The notes under the pieces were generated by a model. It ran no database searches, was not told the origin of the DNA, and saw nothing but the letters and a program-made list of their open reading frames with translations. Shown piece after piece: positions 37,677-46,528 of a DNA stretch of 64,000 bases. The DNA comes from Pseudomonas chlororaphis (GTDB lineage Bacteria; Pseudomonadota; Gammaproteobacteria; Pseudomonadales; Pseudomonadaceae): positions 434,001 through 498,000 of the forward strand of contig NZ_MOAL01000001.1 in the NCBI RefSeq assembly GCF_003731765.1. Reading direction: 5' to 3'. Within the stretch, counting starts at the first letter, position 1; each line of letters begins with the position of its first letter. Position numbers and translations under genes: made by a program.

Positions 37677-38419
37677 TCACGACGCGCCAAAAGCTGACGC
37701 GTTACAGCGGTAGCCTGGCGGTGGTGCTGGGCGTCCATGGAGTGGCGATTCTGCTTGCCCTCAATTGGTCGCGCCCGCAGCCGGTGGAGCTGCCTCCGCA
37801 AGCGATGATGGTCGAGTTGGCGCCGATTCCGGCCCCGCCTCCGCCCGCGCCGCCCAAGGTCGTAACGCCACCGCAGCCCCCTGCTCCGGTTGAAGAACTG
37901 CCGCTGCCGAAACTCGCTGAAGCACCGAAACCAACGATTTCCGTGCCCAAGCCGGTCAAGCCCAAACCCAAGCCGCAACCCCCCAAGCCGCTGGAGAAAA
38001 AACTCGAGCCGCCGAAGGAAAAGCCGACTGAGGATCCGCCCAGCGACGCCCCCACCGTAGCGCCGGCCACCAAGTCTGCCGCTCCGGCACCGGGCCCTTC
38101 GCCGTCACAGATTGCCGCCAAGGAAAGCTGGCAAGGCACCCTGCTGGCCCACCTGGCCAAGTACAAGAAGTACCCGCCAGGCGCCCAGTCCCGTGGCAAG
38201 GAAGGCTTGAACCGTCTGCGCTTCGTGGTCGATGCCGAAGGCAAGGTGCTGTCCTACGAGTTGGTGGGCCGCTCCGGCAACGCCGACCTGGACCGGGCCA
38301 CCCTGGAAATGATCCGCCGCGCCCAGCCGCTGCCCAAGCCGCCGGCCGACATGCTCAACAACGGCTCGATCGAGATCGTCGCGCCCTTCGTTTACTCCCT
38401 GGAGAAACGTCGCCGCTGA
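37673..38419 (+). CDS. tonB: Energy transducer TonB
   Basis: TonB of 248 residues: N-terminal TM helix with SLAVVLGVHGVAILLAL (the conserved Ser-His face), a long Pro/Lys-rich periplasmic spacer (~45-145), and a C-terminal receptor-binding domain with AKYKKYPPGAQSRGKEG and GRSGNADLDRATLEMIRRAQPLP (both typical). Its ATG overlaps the exbD stop by four bases. A terminator follows 38 bases after the stop. Confidence 0.94.
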   Translation: MITTRQKLTRYSGSLAVVLGVHGVAILLALNWSRPQPVELPPQAMMVELAPIPAPPPPAPPKVVTPPQPPAPVEELPLPKLAEAPKPTISVPKPVKPKPKPQPPKPLEKKLEPPKEKPTEDPPSDAPTVAPATKSAAPAPGPSPSQIAAKESWQGTLLAHLAKYKKYPPGAQSRGKEGLNRLRFVVDAEGKVLSYELVGRSGNADLDRATLEMIRRAQPLPKPPADMLNNGSIEIVAPFVYSLEKRRR

Positions 38420-38457
38420 GTCAGGCCTGCGCACGCGTGTACAAAGAAGCAAACACC

Positions 38458-38480
38458 AAGGCACCCCACAGGTGCCTTTT
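38458..38480 (+). terminator. Terminator after tonB
   Basis: AAGGCACC / GGTGCCTT stem with a CCACA loop and a T4 end, placed before oxyR. Confidence 0.82.
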
Positions 38481-38598
38481 GCGTATCTGGGCCCGACAAC
38501 CACGGATTGCCCAGTGTCACAGTGCGCACTCACTCTGATAACGTGCGTCTATCGGTTGCAGCCGGTATGCTTGGCCCGCAATCCCATGGACGCCCGCT

Positions 38599-39519
38599 AT
38601 GACTCTTACAGAATTGCGCTACATCGTTACCCTCGCCCAAGAGCAGCACTTCGGTCATGCGGCCGAGCGTTGCCACGTCAGCCAGCCGACCCTGTCGGTA
38701 GGCGTGAAAAAGCTTGAAGACGAACTCGGTGTGCTGATTTTCGAACGCAGCAAGAGCGCGGTGCGTCTGACGCCGGTGGGCGAAGGCATCGTCGCCCAGG
38801 CGCAAAAGGTCCTGGAACAGGCCCAAGGCATTCGCGAACTGGCCCAAGCCGGCAAGAACCAGCTGACCGCACCGTTGAAAGTCGGCGCGATCTACACCGT
38901 CGGCCCTTACCTGTTTCCGCACCTGATCCCACAACTGCACCGGGTCGCCCCGCAGATGCCGTTGTACATCGAAGAAAACTTCACCCACATCCTGCGAGAC
39001 AAGCTGCGCAACGGCGAGCTGGACGCGATCATCATCGCCCTGCCCTTCAATGAAGCCGACGTGCTGACCCTGCAGCTGTACGACGAGCCCTTCTACGTCC
39101 TGATGCCCAGCGGCCACGCCTGGACCAAGAAGGAAACCATCGACGCCAGCCTGCTCAACGACAAGAGCCTGCTGCTGTTGGGCGAAGGCCACTGCTTCCG
39201 TGACCAGGTCCTGGAAGCCTGCCCGACCCTGACCAAAGGCAACGACGGCGCCAAGCACACCACGGTGGAATCCAGTTCCCTGGAAACCATCCGCCACATG
39301 GTCGCCTCCGGCCTGGGCATCTCGATCCTGCCGCTGTCGGCGGTGGACAGCCATCACTACGCCCCGGGCGTGATTGAAGTGCGCCCCCTGACGCCGCCGG
39401 TGCCGTTCCGCACCGTGGCGATCGCCTGGCGCGCCAGCTTCCCACGGCCCAAAGCCATCGAAATCCTCGCCGACTCGATCCGCCTGTGCTCGGTGGCCAA
39501 GCCGCCCGCCGCCAGTTAA
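38599..39519 (+). CDS. oxyR: Hydrogen peroxide sensor OxyR
   Basis: LysR-type regulator of 306 residues. The N-terminal HTH is at ~15-40 (HFGHAAERCHVSQPTLSVGVKKLE). The redox pair is in GHCFRDQVLEAC: two Cys nine residues apart, as C199 and C208 of E. coli OxyR, which form a disulfide in the presence of peroxide. It starts at ATG 38599, and recG begins nine bases after its stop, the oxyR-recG pairing known in P. aeruginosa, where the two are co-transcribed. Confidence 0.96.
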   Translation: MTLTELRYIVTLAQEQHFGHAAERCHVSQPTLSVGVKKLEDELGVLIFERSKSAVRLTPVGEGIVAQAQKVLEQAQGIRELAQAGKNQLTAPLKVGAIYTVGPYLFPHLIPQLHRVAPQMPLYIEENFTHILRDKLRNGELDAIIIALPFNEADVLTLQLYDEPFYVLMPSGHAWTKKETIDASLLNDKSLLLLGEGHCFRDQVLEACPTLTKGNDGAKHTTVESSSLETIRHMVASGLGISILPLSAVDSHHYAPGVIEVRPLTPPVPFRTVAIAWRASFPRPKAIEILADSIRLCSVAKPPAAS

Positions 39520-39528
39520 GCCGACGCA

Positions 39529-41604
39529 ATGACTGAGCTGTCGAACGTGCCGGTCACGGCACTCAAGGGCGTCGGCGAAGCCATGGCCGAGAAGCTGGCC
39601 AAGGTCGGCCTGGAAAACCTGCAAGACGTGCTGTTCCATCTGCCCCTGCGCTACCAGGACCGCACCCGGGTGGTGCCCATCGGCGCCTTGCGCCCGGGCC
39701 AGGATGCGGTGATCGAAGGCACCGTCAGCGGCGCAGACGTGGTCATGGGCAAGCGCCGCAGCCTGCTGGTGCGCCTGCAGGACGGCACCGGTGGCTTGAG
39801 CCTGCGCTTCTACCATTTCAGCAACGCCCAGAAAGACGGCCTGAAGCGCGGCACCCGCGTGCGCTGCTACGGCGAAGCCCGGCCGGGCGCCTCGGGGCTG
39901 GAGATCTACCACCCGGAATACCGCGCCATCAGTGGTGATGAACCGCCGCCGGTGGACCAGACCCTGACCCCCATCTACCCACTGACCGAAGGCCTGACCC
40001 AACAGCGCCTGCGCCAGTTGTGCCAGCAGAGCCTGGCCCTGCTCGGCCCCAGCAGCCTGCCCGACTGGCTGCCGGAAGAACTGGCCCGGGACTATCAACT
40101 GGCGCCCCTGGACGATGCGATCCGCTACCTGCATCACCCGCCCGCCGACGCCGATGTCGACGAACTGGCCCTGGGTCACCACTGGGCCCAGCATCGCCTG
40201 GCCTTCGAAGAATTGCTGACCCATCAACTGTCCCAGCAACGCCTGCGCGAGAGCCTGCGCTCCCTGCGTGCCCCAGCGCTGCCGGTGGCGAAAAAACTCC
40301 CGGGCCACTACCTGAGCAACCTGGGCTTTCCGCCCACTGGCGCCCAGCAGCGGGTCGGCAACGAAATCGCCTACGACCTCAGCCAACCCGAGCCCATGCT
40401 GCGCCTGATCCAGGGCGACGTCGGCGCGGGCAAGACCGTGGTCGCCGCCCTGGCCGCCCTGCAAGCCCTGGAAGCGGGTTACCAGGTGGCTCTGATGGCG
40501 CCCACCGAGATCCTCGCCGAGCAGCACTTCATCACCTTCAAGCGCTGGCTCGAACCCCTGGGCCTGGAAGTCGCCTGGCTCGCGGGCAAGCTCAAGGGCA
40601 AGAACCGCACCGCCGCCCTGGAACAGATCGCCGGCGGCACGCCGATGGTGGTGGGCACCCATGCCTTGTTCCAGGACGAAGTGCGCTTCAAGAACCTGGC
40701 CCTGGTGATCATCGACGAACAGCACCGCTTCGGCGTGCAGCAGCGCCTGGCCCTGCGCCAGAAAGGCGTGGGCGGACGCATGTGCCCGCACCAGTTGATC
40801 ATGACCGCCACGCCGATTCCTCGGACCCTGGCCATGAGCGCCTACGCCGACCTGGACACCTCGGTGCTCGACGAACTGCCCCCCGGCCGTACCCCAGTGA
40901 ACACCGTACTGGTGACCGACAGCCGCCGCGTCGAAGTGATCGAGCGGGTGCGGGCCGCCTGCGCCGAAGGCCGACAAGCCTATTGGGTCTGTACCCTGAT
41001 CGAAGAATCCGAAGAACTTACCTGCCAGGCGGCGGAGACCACCTTCGAAGACCTCACCAGCGCCCTCGGCGAGCTGCGGGTCGGGCTGATTCACGGGCGC
41101 ATGAAGCCGGTGGAAAAAGCCGCGGTGATGGCCGAATTCAAGGCCGGTAACCTGCAACTGCTGGTGGCCACCACGGTGATCGAGGTCGGTGTCGATGTGC
41201 CCAATGCCAGCCTGATGATCATCGAGAACCCCGAGCGCCTGGGCCTGGCCCAATTGCACCAGTTGCGTGGCCGGGTCGGTCGCGGCAGCGCCGCCAGCCA
41301 CTGCGTGCTGCTGTACCACCCGCCGCTGTCGCAGATCGGCCGGCAACGCCTGGGCATCATGCGCGAAACCAACGACGGCTTCGTCATCGCCGAAAAGGAC
41401 CTGGAACTGCGCGGCCCCGGGGAAATGCTCGGCACCCGCCAGACCGGCCTGCTGCAATTCAAGGTCGCCGACCTGATGCGCGACGCCGACCTGCTGCCCG
41501 CAGTGCGTGACGCCGCCCAGGCCTTGATCGAACGCTGGCCCCATCACGTCAGCCCATTGCTGGAGCGCTGGTTGCGCCACGGCCAGCAGTACGGCCAAGT
41601 GTGA
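39529..41604 (+). CDS. recG: ATP-dependent DNA helicase RecG
   Basis: Branch-migration and fork-regression helicase, 691 residues. The N-terminal wedge/OB domain contains LPLRYQDRTRVVPIG. Helicase motifs are QGDVGAGKTVVA (I), MAPTEILAEQHF (Ia), DEQHRFGVQQR (II, the RecG-specific DEQH), TATPIPRTLAM (III), then VATTVIEVGVDVPNA (V) and QLHQLRGRVGRG (VI). The TRG-like hairpin QTGLLQFKVADLMRD closes the C-terminus. It follows oxyR directly, consistent with a role in repair of oxidative damage. Confidence 0.96.
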   Translation: MTELSNVPVTALKGVGEAMAEKLAKVGLENLQDVLFHLPLRYQDRTRVVPIGALRPGQDAVIEGTVSGADVVMGKRRSLLVRLQDGTGGLSLRFYHFSNAQKDGLKRGTRVRCYGEARPGASGLEIYHPEYRAISGDEPPPVDQTLTPIYPLTEGLTQQRLRQLCQQSLALLGPSSLPDWLPEELARDYQLAPLDDAIRYLHHPPADADVDELALGHHWAQHRLAFEELLTHQLSQQRLRESLRSLRAPALPVAKKLPGHYLSNLGFPPTGAQQRVGNEIAYDLSQPEPMLRLIQGDVGAGKTVVAALAALQALEAGYQVALMAPTEILAEQHFITFKRWLEPLGLEVAWLAGKLKGKNRTAALEQIAGGTPMVVGTHALFQDEVRFKNLALVIIDEQHRFGVQQRLALRQKGVGGRMCPHQLIMTATPIPRTLAMSAYADLDTSVLDELPPGRTPVNTVLVTDSRRVEVIERVRAACAEGRQAYWVCTLIEESEELTCQAAETTFEDLTSALGELRVGLIHGRMKPVEKAAVMAEFKAGNLQLLVATTVIEVGVDVPNASLMIIENPERLGLAQLHQLRGRVGRGSAASHCVLLYHPPLSQIGRQRLGIMRETNDGFVIAEKDLELRGPGEMLGTRQTGLLQFKVADLMRDADLLPAVRDAAQALIERWPHHVSPLLERWLRHGQQYGQV

Positions 41605-41646
41605 ACCGCGTCTCAGTTAATGGACCATCGACCTAACCAAGCTGGT

Positions 41647-41652
41647 TATACT
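41647..41652 (+). promoter_or_regulatory. Possible -10 box of the YbaK/HDOD gene
   Basis: TATACT about 30 bases before the ATG at 41683. The upstream -35 position is poor (TGGACC at 20 bases spacing). Confidence 0.4.
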
Positions 41653-41682
41653 CTTCACCTTGTAGAAAAACGGATACAGGCC

Positions 41683-43083
41683 ATGACAGAAGTTGCCCTC
41701 GCCACTGCAACCCCGCACGCTCCGTCTGTTATCCGGTTGCTGCTCGGCCAGCTGGCCATCAGTTACAGCGAAGTCGCTGATCGCCCCGGACTGCCTGCCG
41801 AGCGCAAGGTCCAGGCCGTGCTGCTGGACGATGCCGTGGGTGCCCTCATGGTGCTGTTCCCGCAAAGCCAGTTGCTGGACCTCAACCGCCTGGCCGAACT
41901 CACGGGCCGGCGCCTCACTGCGGTGTCCACCGAACGCCTGGAGCGCATGCTCGGCAAGCACAGCCTGAGCCTGCTGCCGGGTTTGCCTGCACTGACCAGC
42001 TCGCCGTGCCTGTATGAAGAAAGCCTGCTGCGTGAACCCAGCCTGCTGATCAATTCCGGCGAGCCGGGCCTGCTCCTGGAAATCACCCGCGACGACTTCA
42101 AGAGCATGCTGAGCAAGGCCAGCGCGGCGAATTTCGGCGAGCCCCTGGCGACCATCCGCCCCAACCTCGACCGCCCGGACGATGACCGCGAGGAAATCTC
42201 CCAGGCCATGCAGGCCTTCACCGCGCGGCGCATCCAGCAGCGCCTGGAAGCCACCATCGAGATTCCACCCCTGGCCGAAACGGCGCAGAAGATCATCAAG
42301 CTGCGGGTCGACCCTAACGCCACCATCGACGACATCACCGGCGTGGTGGAAACCGACCCGGCCCTGGCTGCCCAGGTGGTGAGCTGGGCAGCATCGCCCT
42401 ACTACGCGTCACCCGGCAAGATCCGCTCGGTGGAAGACGCCATCGTCCGTGTGCTGGGCTTTGACCTGGTGATCAACCTGGCCCTGGGCCTGGCGCTGGG
42501 CAAAACCCTGAGCCTGCCCAAAGACCAGCCACAGCAAGCCACGCCGTACTGGCAGCAATCGATCTACACCGCCGCGGTGATCGAGGGCCTGACCCGTGCC
42601 ATGCCCCGGGCCCAGCGCCCAGAGTCGGGCCTGACCTACCTGGCCGGCCTGCTGCACAACTTCGGCTACCTGCTGCTGGCCCACGTGTTCCCGCCGCACT
42701 TCTCGCTGATCTGCCGCCACCTGGAGGTCAACCCGCACCTGTGCCACAGCTACGTGGAACAGCACCTGCTGGGCATCAGCCGGGAACAGATCGGTGCCTG
42801 GCTGATGCGCTACTGGGACATGCCGGACGAGCTGTCCACGGCCCTGCGTTTCCAGCATGACCCCAGCTACGACGGCGCCTACGCCGAGTACCCGAACCTG
42901 GTGTGCCTGGCCGTGCGCCTGCTGCGCAGCCGTGGCATCGGCTCGGGCCCGGACGAACAGATCCCCGACGCCATGCTTGAGCGCCTGGGCCTGACCCGGG
43001 ACAAGGCCGAAGACGTAGTCAGCAAAGTGCTGGAAGCCGAAGTCCTGCTGCGCGAACTGGCCTCCCAGTTCAGCCAAGCCTGA
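41683..43083 (+). CDS. YbaK-like deacylase domain fused to HDOD domain
   Basis: Two-domain protein of 466 residues. The N-terminal ~150 residues (SVIRLLLGQLAISYSE, VQAVLLDDAVGALMVLFPQSQLLDLNRLAEL, LPGLPALTSSPCLYEESLL) follow the YbaK/aminoacyl-tRNA deacylase fold pattern. The HDOD domain spans ~200-400 (IPPLAETAQKIIKLRVDPNATIDDITGVVETDPALAAQVVSWA in pieces, then LTYLAGLLHNFGYLLLAHVFP). HDOD domains act in signalling without the full HD catalytic set. The pairing is known in Pseudomonas, but its function is not. Start ATG 41683 is favoured over 41620. A REP array follows. Confidence 0.8.
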   Translation: MTEVALATATPHAPSVIRLLLGQLAISYSEVADRPGLPAERKVQAVLLDDAVGALMVLFPQSQLLDLNRLAELTGRRLTAVSTERLERMLGKHSLSLLPGLPALTSSPCLYEESLLREPSLLINSGEPGLLLEITRDDFKSMLSKASAANFGEPLATIRPNLDRPDDDREEISQAMQAFTARRIQQRLEATIEIPPLAETAQKIIKLRVDPNATIDDITGVVETDPALAAQVVSWAASPYYASPGKIRSVEDAIVRVLGFDLVINLALGLALGKTLSLPKDQPQQATPYWQQSIYTAAVIEGLTRAMPRAQRPESGLTYLAGLLHNFGYLLLAHVFPPHFSLICRHLEVNPHLCHSYVEQHLLGISREQIGAWLMRYWDMPDELSTALRFQHDPSYDGAYAEYPNLVCLAVRLLRSRGIGSGPDEQIPDAMLERLGLTRDKAEDVVSKVLEAEVLLRELASQFSQA

Positions 43084-43090
43084 CCCCCAA

Positions 43091-43262
43091 CGTAGGAGCT
43101 GGCTCGCCAGCGATAGCGCCCACAAAATCGCCATCGCCGGCAAGCCGGCTCCTACAACAGCGGCAATCACCCGCACACAACGCCCAACACCGACCCTGTA
43201 GGAGCTGGCTCGCCAGCGATAGCACCCGCAAGATCGTCATCGCCGGTAAGCCGGCGCCTAAA
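43091..43262. repeat. Two tandem REP doublets, 106-bp period
   Basis: GTAGGAGCTGGCTCGCCAGC starts at 43092 and again at 43198, each followed by an inverted ATCGCCGG(C/T)AAGCCGGC(T/G)CC unit; both arms repeat at exactly 106 bases. The array lies between the convergent HDOD and SCP2-like genes, just before the T6SS block. Confidence 0.85.
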
Positions 43263-43277
43263 ACAGCGGCAAACGCT

Positions 43278-43661
43278 TTAGGCCTTGGGCTTGGCCTTTT
43301 TGGGTTTCAGGTATTTGGTCAGGCCCTGGAACCAGATGACCAGGGCCGGGTTGCCCTTGATCTGGATCGACTTGTCCTGAATCCCCGTCATGAACGCCAA
43401 CTGCTTGTTCTTCGCCTGCAAGGTGGCGAAGCCGTAGGCGGCGTCTTTGAAGGCGATGGCGAAGGCCGGCTCCGGGTAGACACCCGAGCAGCTAGTGATG
43501 CGCTGGTCTTTGACCAGGAAGTGACGGGCAATCTTGCCGTCGAGGGTCTGCAGCTGGAACACCAGCTCCTTGTCACCCAATTGCTGCTGGAAGGCGGGAT
43601 TGTTGCGGCTGGCTTTGCCCATCAACAGGCCCAGCATCCAGAGAAGAAAACGAAATTTCAT
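43278..43661 (-). CDS. SCP2-like small protein
   Basis: Protein of 127 residues with a short hydrophobic N-terminus (MKFRFLLWMLGLLMG) and a body that follows the SCP2 sterol-carrier fold pattern: LVFQLQTLDGKIARHFLVKD, PAFAIAFKDAAYGFATLQ, then FMTGIQDKSIQIKGNPALVIWFQ, ending in a Lys-rich tail. SCP2-type proteins bind lipids or acyl chains; no partner is evident. Family call is by pattern only. Start ATG 43661 has GAGGCG upstream. It follows the T6SS tag operon on the same strand but a hairpin region lies between. Confidence 0.6.
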   Translation of the reverse strand: MKFRFLLWMLGLLMGKASRNNPAFQQQLGDKELVFQLQTLDGKIARHFLVKDQRITSCSGVYPEPAFAIAFKDAAYGFATLQAKNKQLAFMTGIQDKSIQIKGNPALVIWFQGLTKYLKPKKAKPKA

Positions 43662-43721
43662 GCGCGGCGCCTCAGTGGAATTATTGGATGGCGGGCGCAG
43701 TTTAACCTGTAACTCGATGAG

Positions 43722-43793
43722 CGCCAGCGATCTCCTGAAACCTCAGGAGATCGACTGGCGTTCAGCACTTATCGCAACCTATTGTCCGACAAT
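43722..43793 (-). other. Long hairpin and 13-bp palindrome 3' of tagQ
   Basis: A long stem-loop (43722-43760) has arms CGCCAG-C-GATCTCCTGA and TCAGGAGATC-GA-CTGGCG with an AACC loop. Between it and the tagQ stop is a perfect odd palindrome ATTGTC-C-GACAAT (43781-43793). No T-run follows the stem on the minus strand, so it may be a Rho-aided or processing end for the long T6SS transcript. Confidence 0.5.
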
Positions 43794-43800
43794 CGCTGCC

Positions 43801-44736
43801 TCAGACGTTAGGGCAAGGTACCGGAGCCCAATCACCCAGGTCCGGGTTCTTGCACATGCTGTTGACCTGAGTCTGGCCGGTCGCGGCAACTTGCTTGCTC
43901 TCGTCCTGCTTGGTCTTGGCCTGCTGCATCGACTTCTCGGTGCTCACCGCTTCTTTAGGAACGGTCGGCAGTGCTTGCTTCTTCGGTGGCTTGACCTGCT
44001 TCTTCTTGCCGCTACCGGTGGCGGTGACCGGCGTGGTATCGGCGGTGGCCACCGTGACCACGTCAGTGCGCTGCACGCCCACTTGTTGCAGGTCCTGCTC
44101 GTAAGCCTGGTTGTACTTGCTCAGGTCTTCGCTGGCACGACCGTTCACTGCGGTGATCAGGTCGTTGGACTCTTTCAGGCCGGAGACGATTTCCGCCAGG
44201 CGCTTGCGGCCTTCGGTGTCGTTGATGCTGTTGGCCTTGCGCGAACTGATCAGGCTGTCGAACGCACGCTGGTAGCACGCCTGGGAAGCCTTGGCGTAAG
44301 CGGTGCTGCGGTCGATGTCGGCCACGCTCTTGTTGACGTCGGTGGCGTAGGAAGCGATGCGCTGGTTGTCATCGGCGATCTGCTTCTGGCGCTCGGTGTA
44401 GTAACCGGCGGCACCACCGGCCAGGGCGCCACCCGCGGCACCGATGGCGGCGTTACGGCCGCGCTTGTCGGAGTCACCGGTAAAGGCACCCAGCAGGGCA
44501 CCGCCGGCCGCGCCCAGGGCTGCACCGGTGACCACCGAGGTGGTCATGTTGGAATCGGTGTCACGCAGGTGCTGCACCGGCTCGTAGCAGCTCGGGTAGT
44601 ACTCGACCTTGGTGGTCGACGCGACCTTGGACACCGGAGACGTGGCGCAACCGGTCAGCACGGTACTGAACCCGGCGGCAACCAACAGCAGGTGACGTTT
44701 GGACGTTGAAGCAAAAGGCTTACGGGAAAAAAGCAT
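43801..44736 (-). CDS. tagQ: T6SS regulatory outer-membrane lipoprotein TagQ
   Basis: Lipoprotein of about 311 residues with lipobox LTGC after a basic signal peptide. A glycine-zipper segment (GAALGAAGGALLGAFTGDSDKRGRN, then IGAAGGALAGGAAGYY) lies near residues 70-110, followed by a coiled-coil-like region and a Lys/Pro-rich tail ending in two Cys. In P. aeruginosa TagQ anchors TagR to the outer membrane in the TagQRST branch that switches on PpkA. It is last in the minus-strand T6SS operon. ATG 44736 gives best spacing to a GAGA site; ATG 44745 adds three residues. Confidence 0.82.
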   Translation of the reverse strand: MLFSRKPFASTSKRHLLLVAAGFSTVLTGCATSPVSKVASTTKVEYYPSCYEPVQHLRDTDSNMTTSVVTGAALGAAGGALLGAFTGDSDKRGRNAAIGAAGGALAGGAAGYYTERQKQIADDNQRIASYATDVNKSVADIDRSTAYAKASQACYQRAFDSLISSRKANSINDTEGRKRLAEIVSGLKESNDLITAVNGRASEDLSKYNQAYEQDLQQVGVQRTDVVTVATADTTPVTATGSGKKKQVKPPKKQALPTVPKEAVSTEKSMQQAKTKQDESKQVAATGQTQVNSMCKNPDLGDWAPVPCPNV

Positions 44737-44818
44737 GTGCGTCATCTCGTTTTAGTTTGACCAGCTCGGTGCGGCGCCATGCCGCCCGAGACCCTCCAAG
44801 CTCGCGCAAGCGCGCCCC

Positions 44819-46528
44819 TCATGACTTCTGAGCGGACGATGCGAGCAGTTCCTTCAAAATCGTCGCCGGATCGGCTCGCCGTTGCTGGCGATAGTTCCCG
44901 ACATGGCGAACGAATATCGTGGCCCGCGTGACCAGGCTCTTGCCGAGCACCGGCTTGCGGTTGAGTTCCTCCTTGATCCGTTGAAACTGCGCCTGGATCA
45001 CCGCATCGGTGTAGCGGGTACCGGTGGCCAGGTTGTCGATGTAGATCGCCACCGCCCCGTCCAGCGCACTGCGGCCATTGTTGATGGCTTCGGCGAACAG
45101 CTTGGCGCTGGGTTCGTCCTTGGCATCAATGGCTTGCTGCTGGCTTTTCTTCAGGTTGGTCAGGCGGATGTTGTAGTTATTGATGGTCTCGGCCACCAGG
45201 GCCGACGACTGAATCAGGTTGCCGGCGGCTTCTTCGCGTTGCTGGGCGATCAGCGAGACGTTGCGCTTGAGCTCTTCGTTGACCAGCCCCAGCTCGGCCT
45301 GCAGCCGCGGGTCGACACTGGCGGCGATGATGCTGTCCAGGCGCTTGGTCGGGTCCTGGGCATCGTCAATGGCATCGGTCAGGGACGCCAGGCGGCCTTC
45401 TTTCTGCCACTGGGCGAACAACTCCTTGTAGCGCGAACGGGGCGCAGCCAGGGCACCCACGGCGACACGGAAACCGGTGGTTTCATTGCTCTGCTCGGTG
45501 CCGTCGGCGGCGAACAGCGGGTACTCGCGGCGCATGCCGGTGAACAGCGTGCCCTCGCCTTCCAGGTAGTTGCCACCCTTGACCACAAAGCCGCCGTAGG
45601 TGCCTTGGCGACGTCCGGAATGCACCAGTTGGAACGACTCCTGGACCATCTCTGCGGCGTTGCCGATCACGTCGAACATGCCGATGGGGTTGGGCAACTT
45701 GGTGCCGATGGGCATCAAGCGTGCAGCCTGGCCGGTACCGCCGGCCACTTGGTTGAACACCGCCCAGTCGGCCAGCGGGCCGTCGCTTTCACTGCCCTCC
45801 AGGCGCCGGGGGAACAAGCGGCCCTCCAGGTCCTGGCGACTCACGGCCTGGCCACCCCGGGCGGCGTATTCCCACTCGACTTCGGTGGGCAGGCGCACAA
45901 AACCCAGGCCGCCGTCTTCCGCCGAGGTGCCACGGCCGCTGACCGGCAGCAGGTCGCGGTGGTTTTTCATCAGCCAGGCGCTGTACACCGCAGCAAAACG
46001 TTCGGCCTCGAAGCGCGACAGCTTGACCTTGGGCAAGCGCCCTTGCAGGCCTTCTGGCGCTTCGCAGGCCGGGGCCGGCTCACCACTGGCCAGGGACTGC
46101 GCCTGGGCCATGACCTGGGCGTATTGGCGGGCGGTGACTTCGTACTTGCCGATGAAATACAGCATCGGCTTGAGCGGCACGCCCGCGCCGGCTTTGGGCA
46201 AGCCGGGGCCGATGGCCTTGCTCCAGATCGGCGGCAGATCCTTGAGGGTGAACTGGCCGTTGATGTAGTCACGGCGATACCCGGAAATAAACGACTGCTG
46301 ATAACCCGACTCGCCCTCGCTGAAGGGGTAACCGAGGTTGACTTCACGGTCGTCGAGGGTGCCCTGGGCCAGCACGTAGACGTAGCGGAACACCATCTCG
46401 CCTTCGCACGGCAACGGCAGGCTGACGTCATCGGCCAACGGCTTGGGGTTGTCCAGCTTGTTGTCGTCGTCGGCCCAGACAGCGCTCGCCAGGGTCAGGG
46501 CCAGGACGGCGGTCAAACACTTATACAT
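44819..46528 (-). CDS. tagR: T6SS regulatory protein TagR (FGE-sulfatase fold)
   Basis: Periplasmic protein of 569 residues with a signal peptide (ALTLASAVWA). A formylglycine-generating-enzyme-like domain spans ~120-390: LYFIGKYEVTARQYAQVM, RLPTEVEWEYAARGG, MFDVIGNAAEMVQESF, VVKGGNYLEG and TTGFRVAVG. The C-terminal ~170 residues look helical/coiled. TagR acts upstream of the kinase PpkA and is needed for its activation in P. aeruginosa. Start ATG 46528 has AAGGAA upstream and overlaps the tagS end by eight bases; the open frame further upstream lies within tagS and is not real. Confidence 0.88.
   Translation of the reverse strand: MYKCLTAVLALTLASAVWADDDNKLDNPKPLADDVSLPLPCEGEMVFRYVYVLAQGTLDDREVNLGYPFSEGESGYQQSFISGYRRDYINGQFTLKDLPPIWSKAIGPGLPKAGAGVPLKPMLYFIGKYEVTARQYAQVMAQAQSLASGEPAPACEAPEGLQGRLPKVKLSRFEAERFAAVYSAWLMKNHRDLLPVSGRGTSAEDGGLGFVRLPTEVEWEYAARGGQAVSRQDLEGRLFPRRLEGSESDGPLADWAVFNQVAGGTGQAARLMPIGTKLPNPIGMFDVIGNAAEMVQESFQLVHSGRRQGTYGGFVVKGGNYLEGEGTLFTGMRREYPLFAADGTEQSNETTGFRVAVGALAAPRSRYKELFAQWQKEGRLASLTDAIDDAQDPTKRLDSIIAASVDPRLQAELGLVNEELKRNVSLIAQQREEAAGNLIQSSALVAETINNYNIRLTNLKKSQQQAIDAKDEPSAKLFAEAINNGRSALDGAVAIYIDNLATGTRYTDAVIQAQFQRIKEELNRKPVLGKSLVTRATIFVRHVGNYRQQRRADPATILKELLASSAQKS

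Noticed and set aside
38530..41598. A 1,022-codon minus-strand frame opposite oxyR and recG
   Set aside because: Antisense shadow of two well-identified genes; no motifs or ribosome site.
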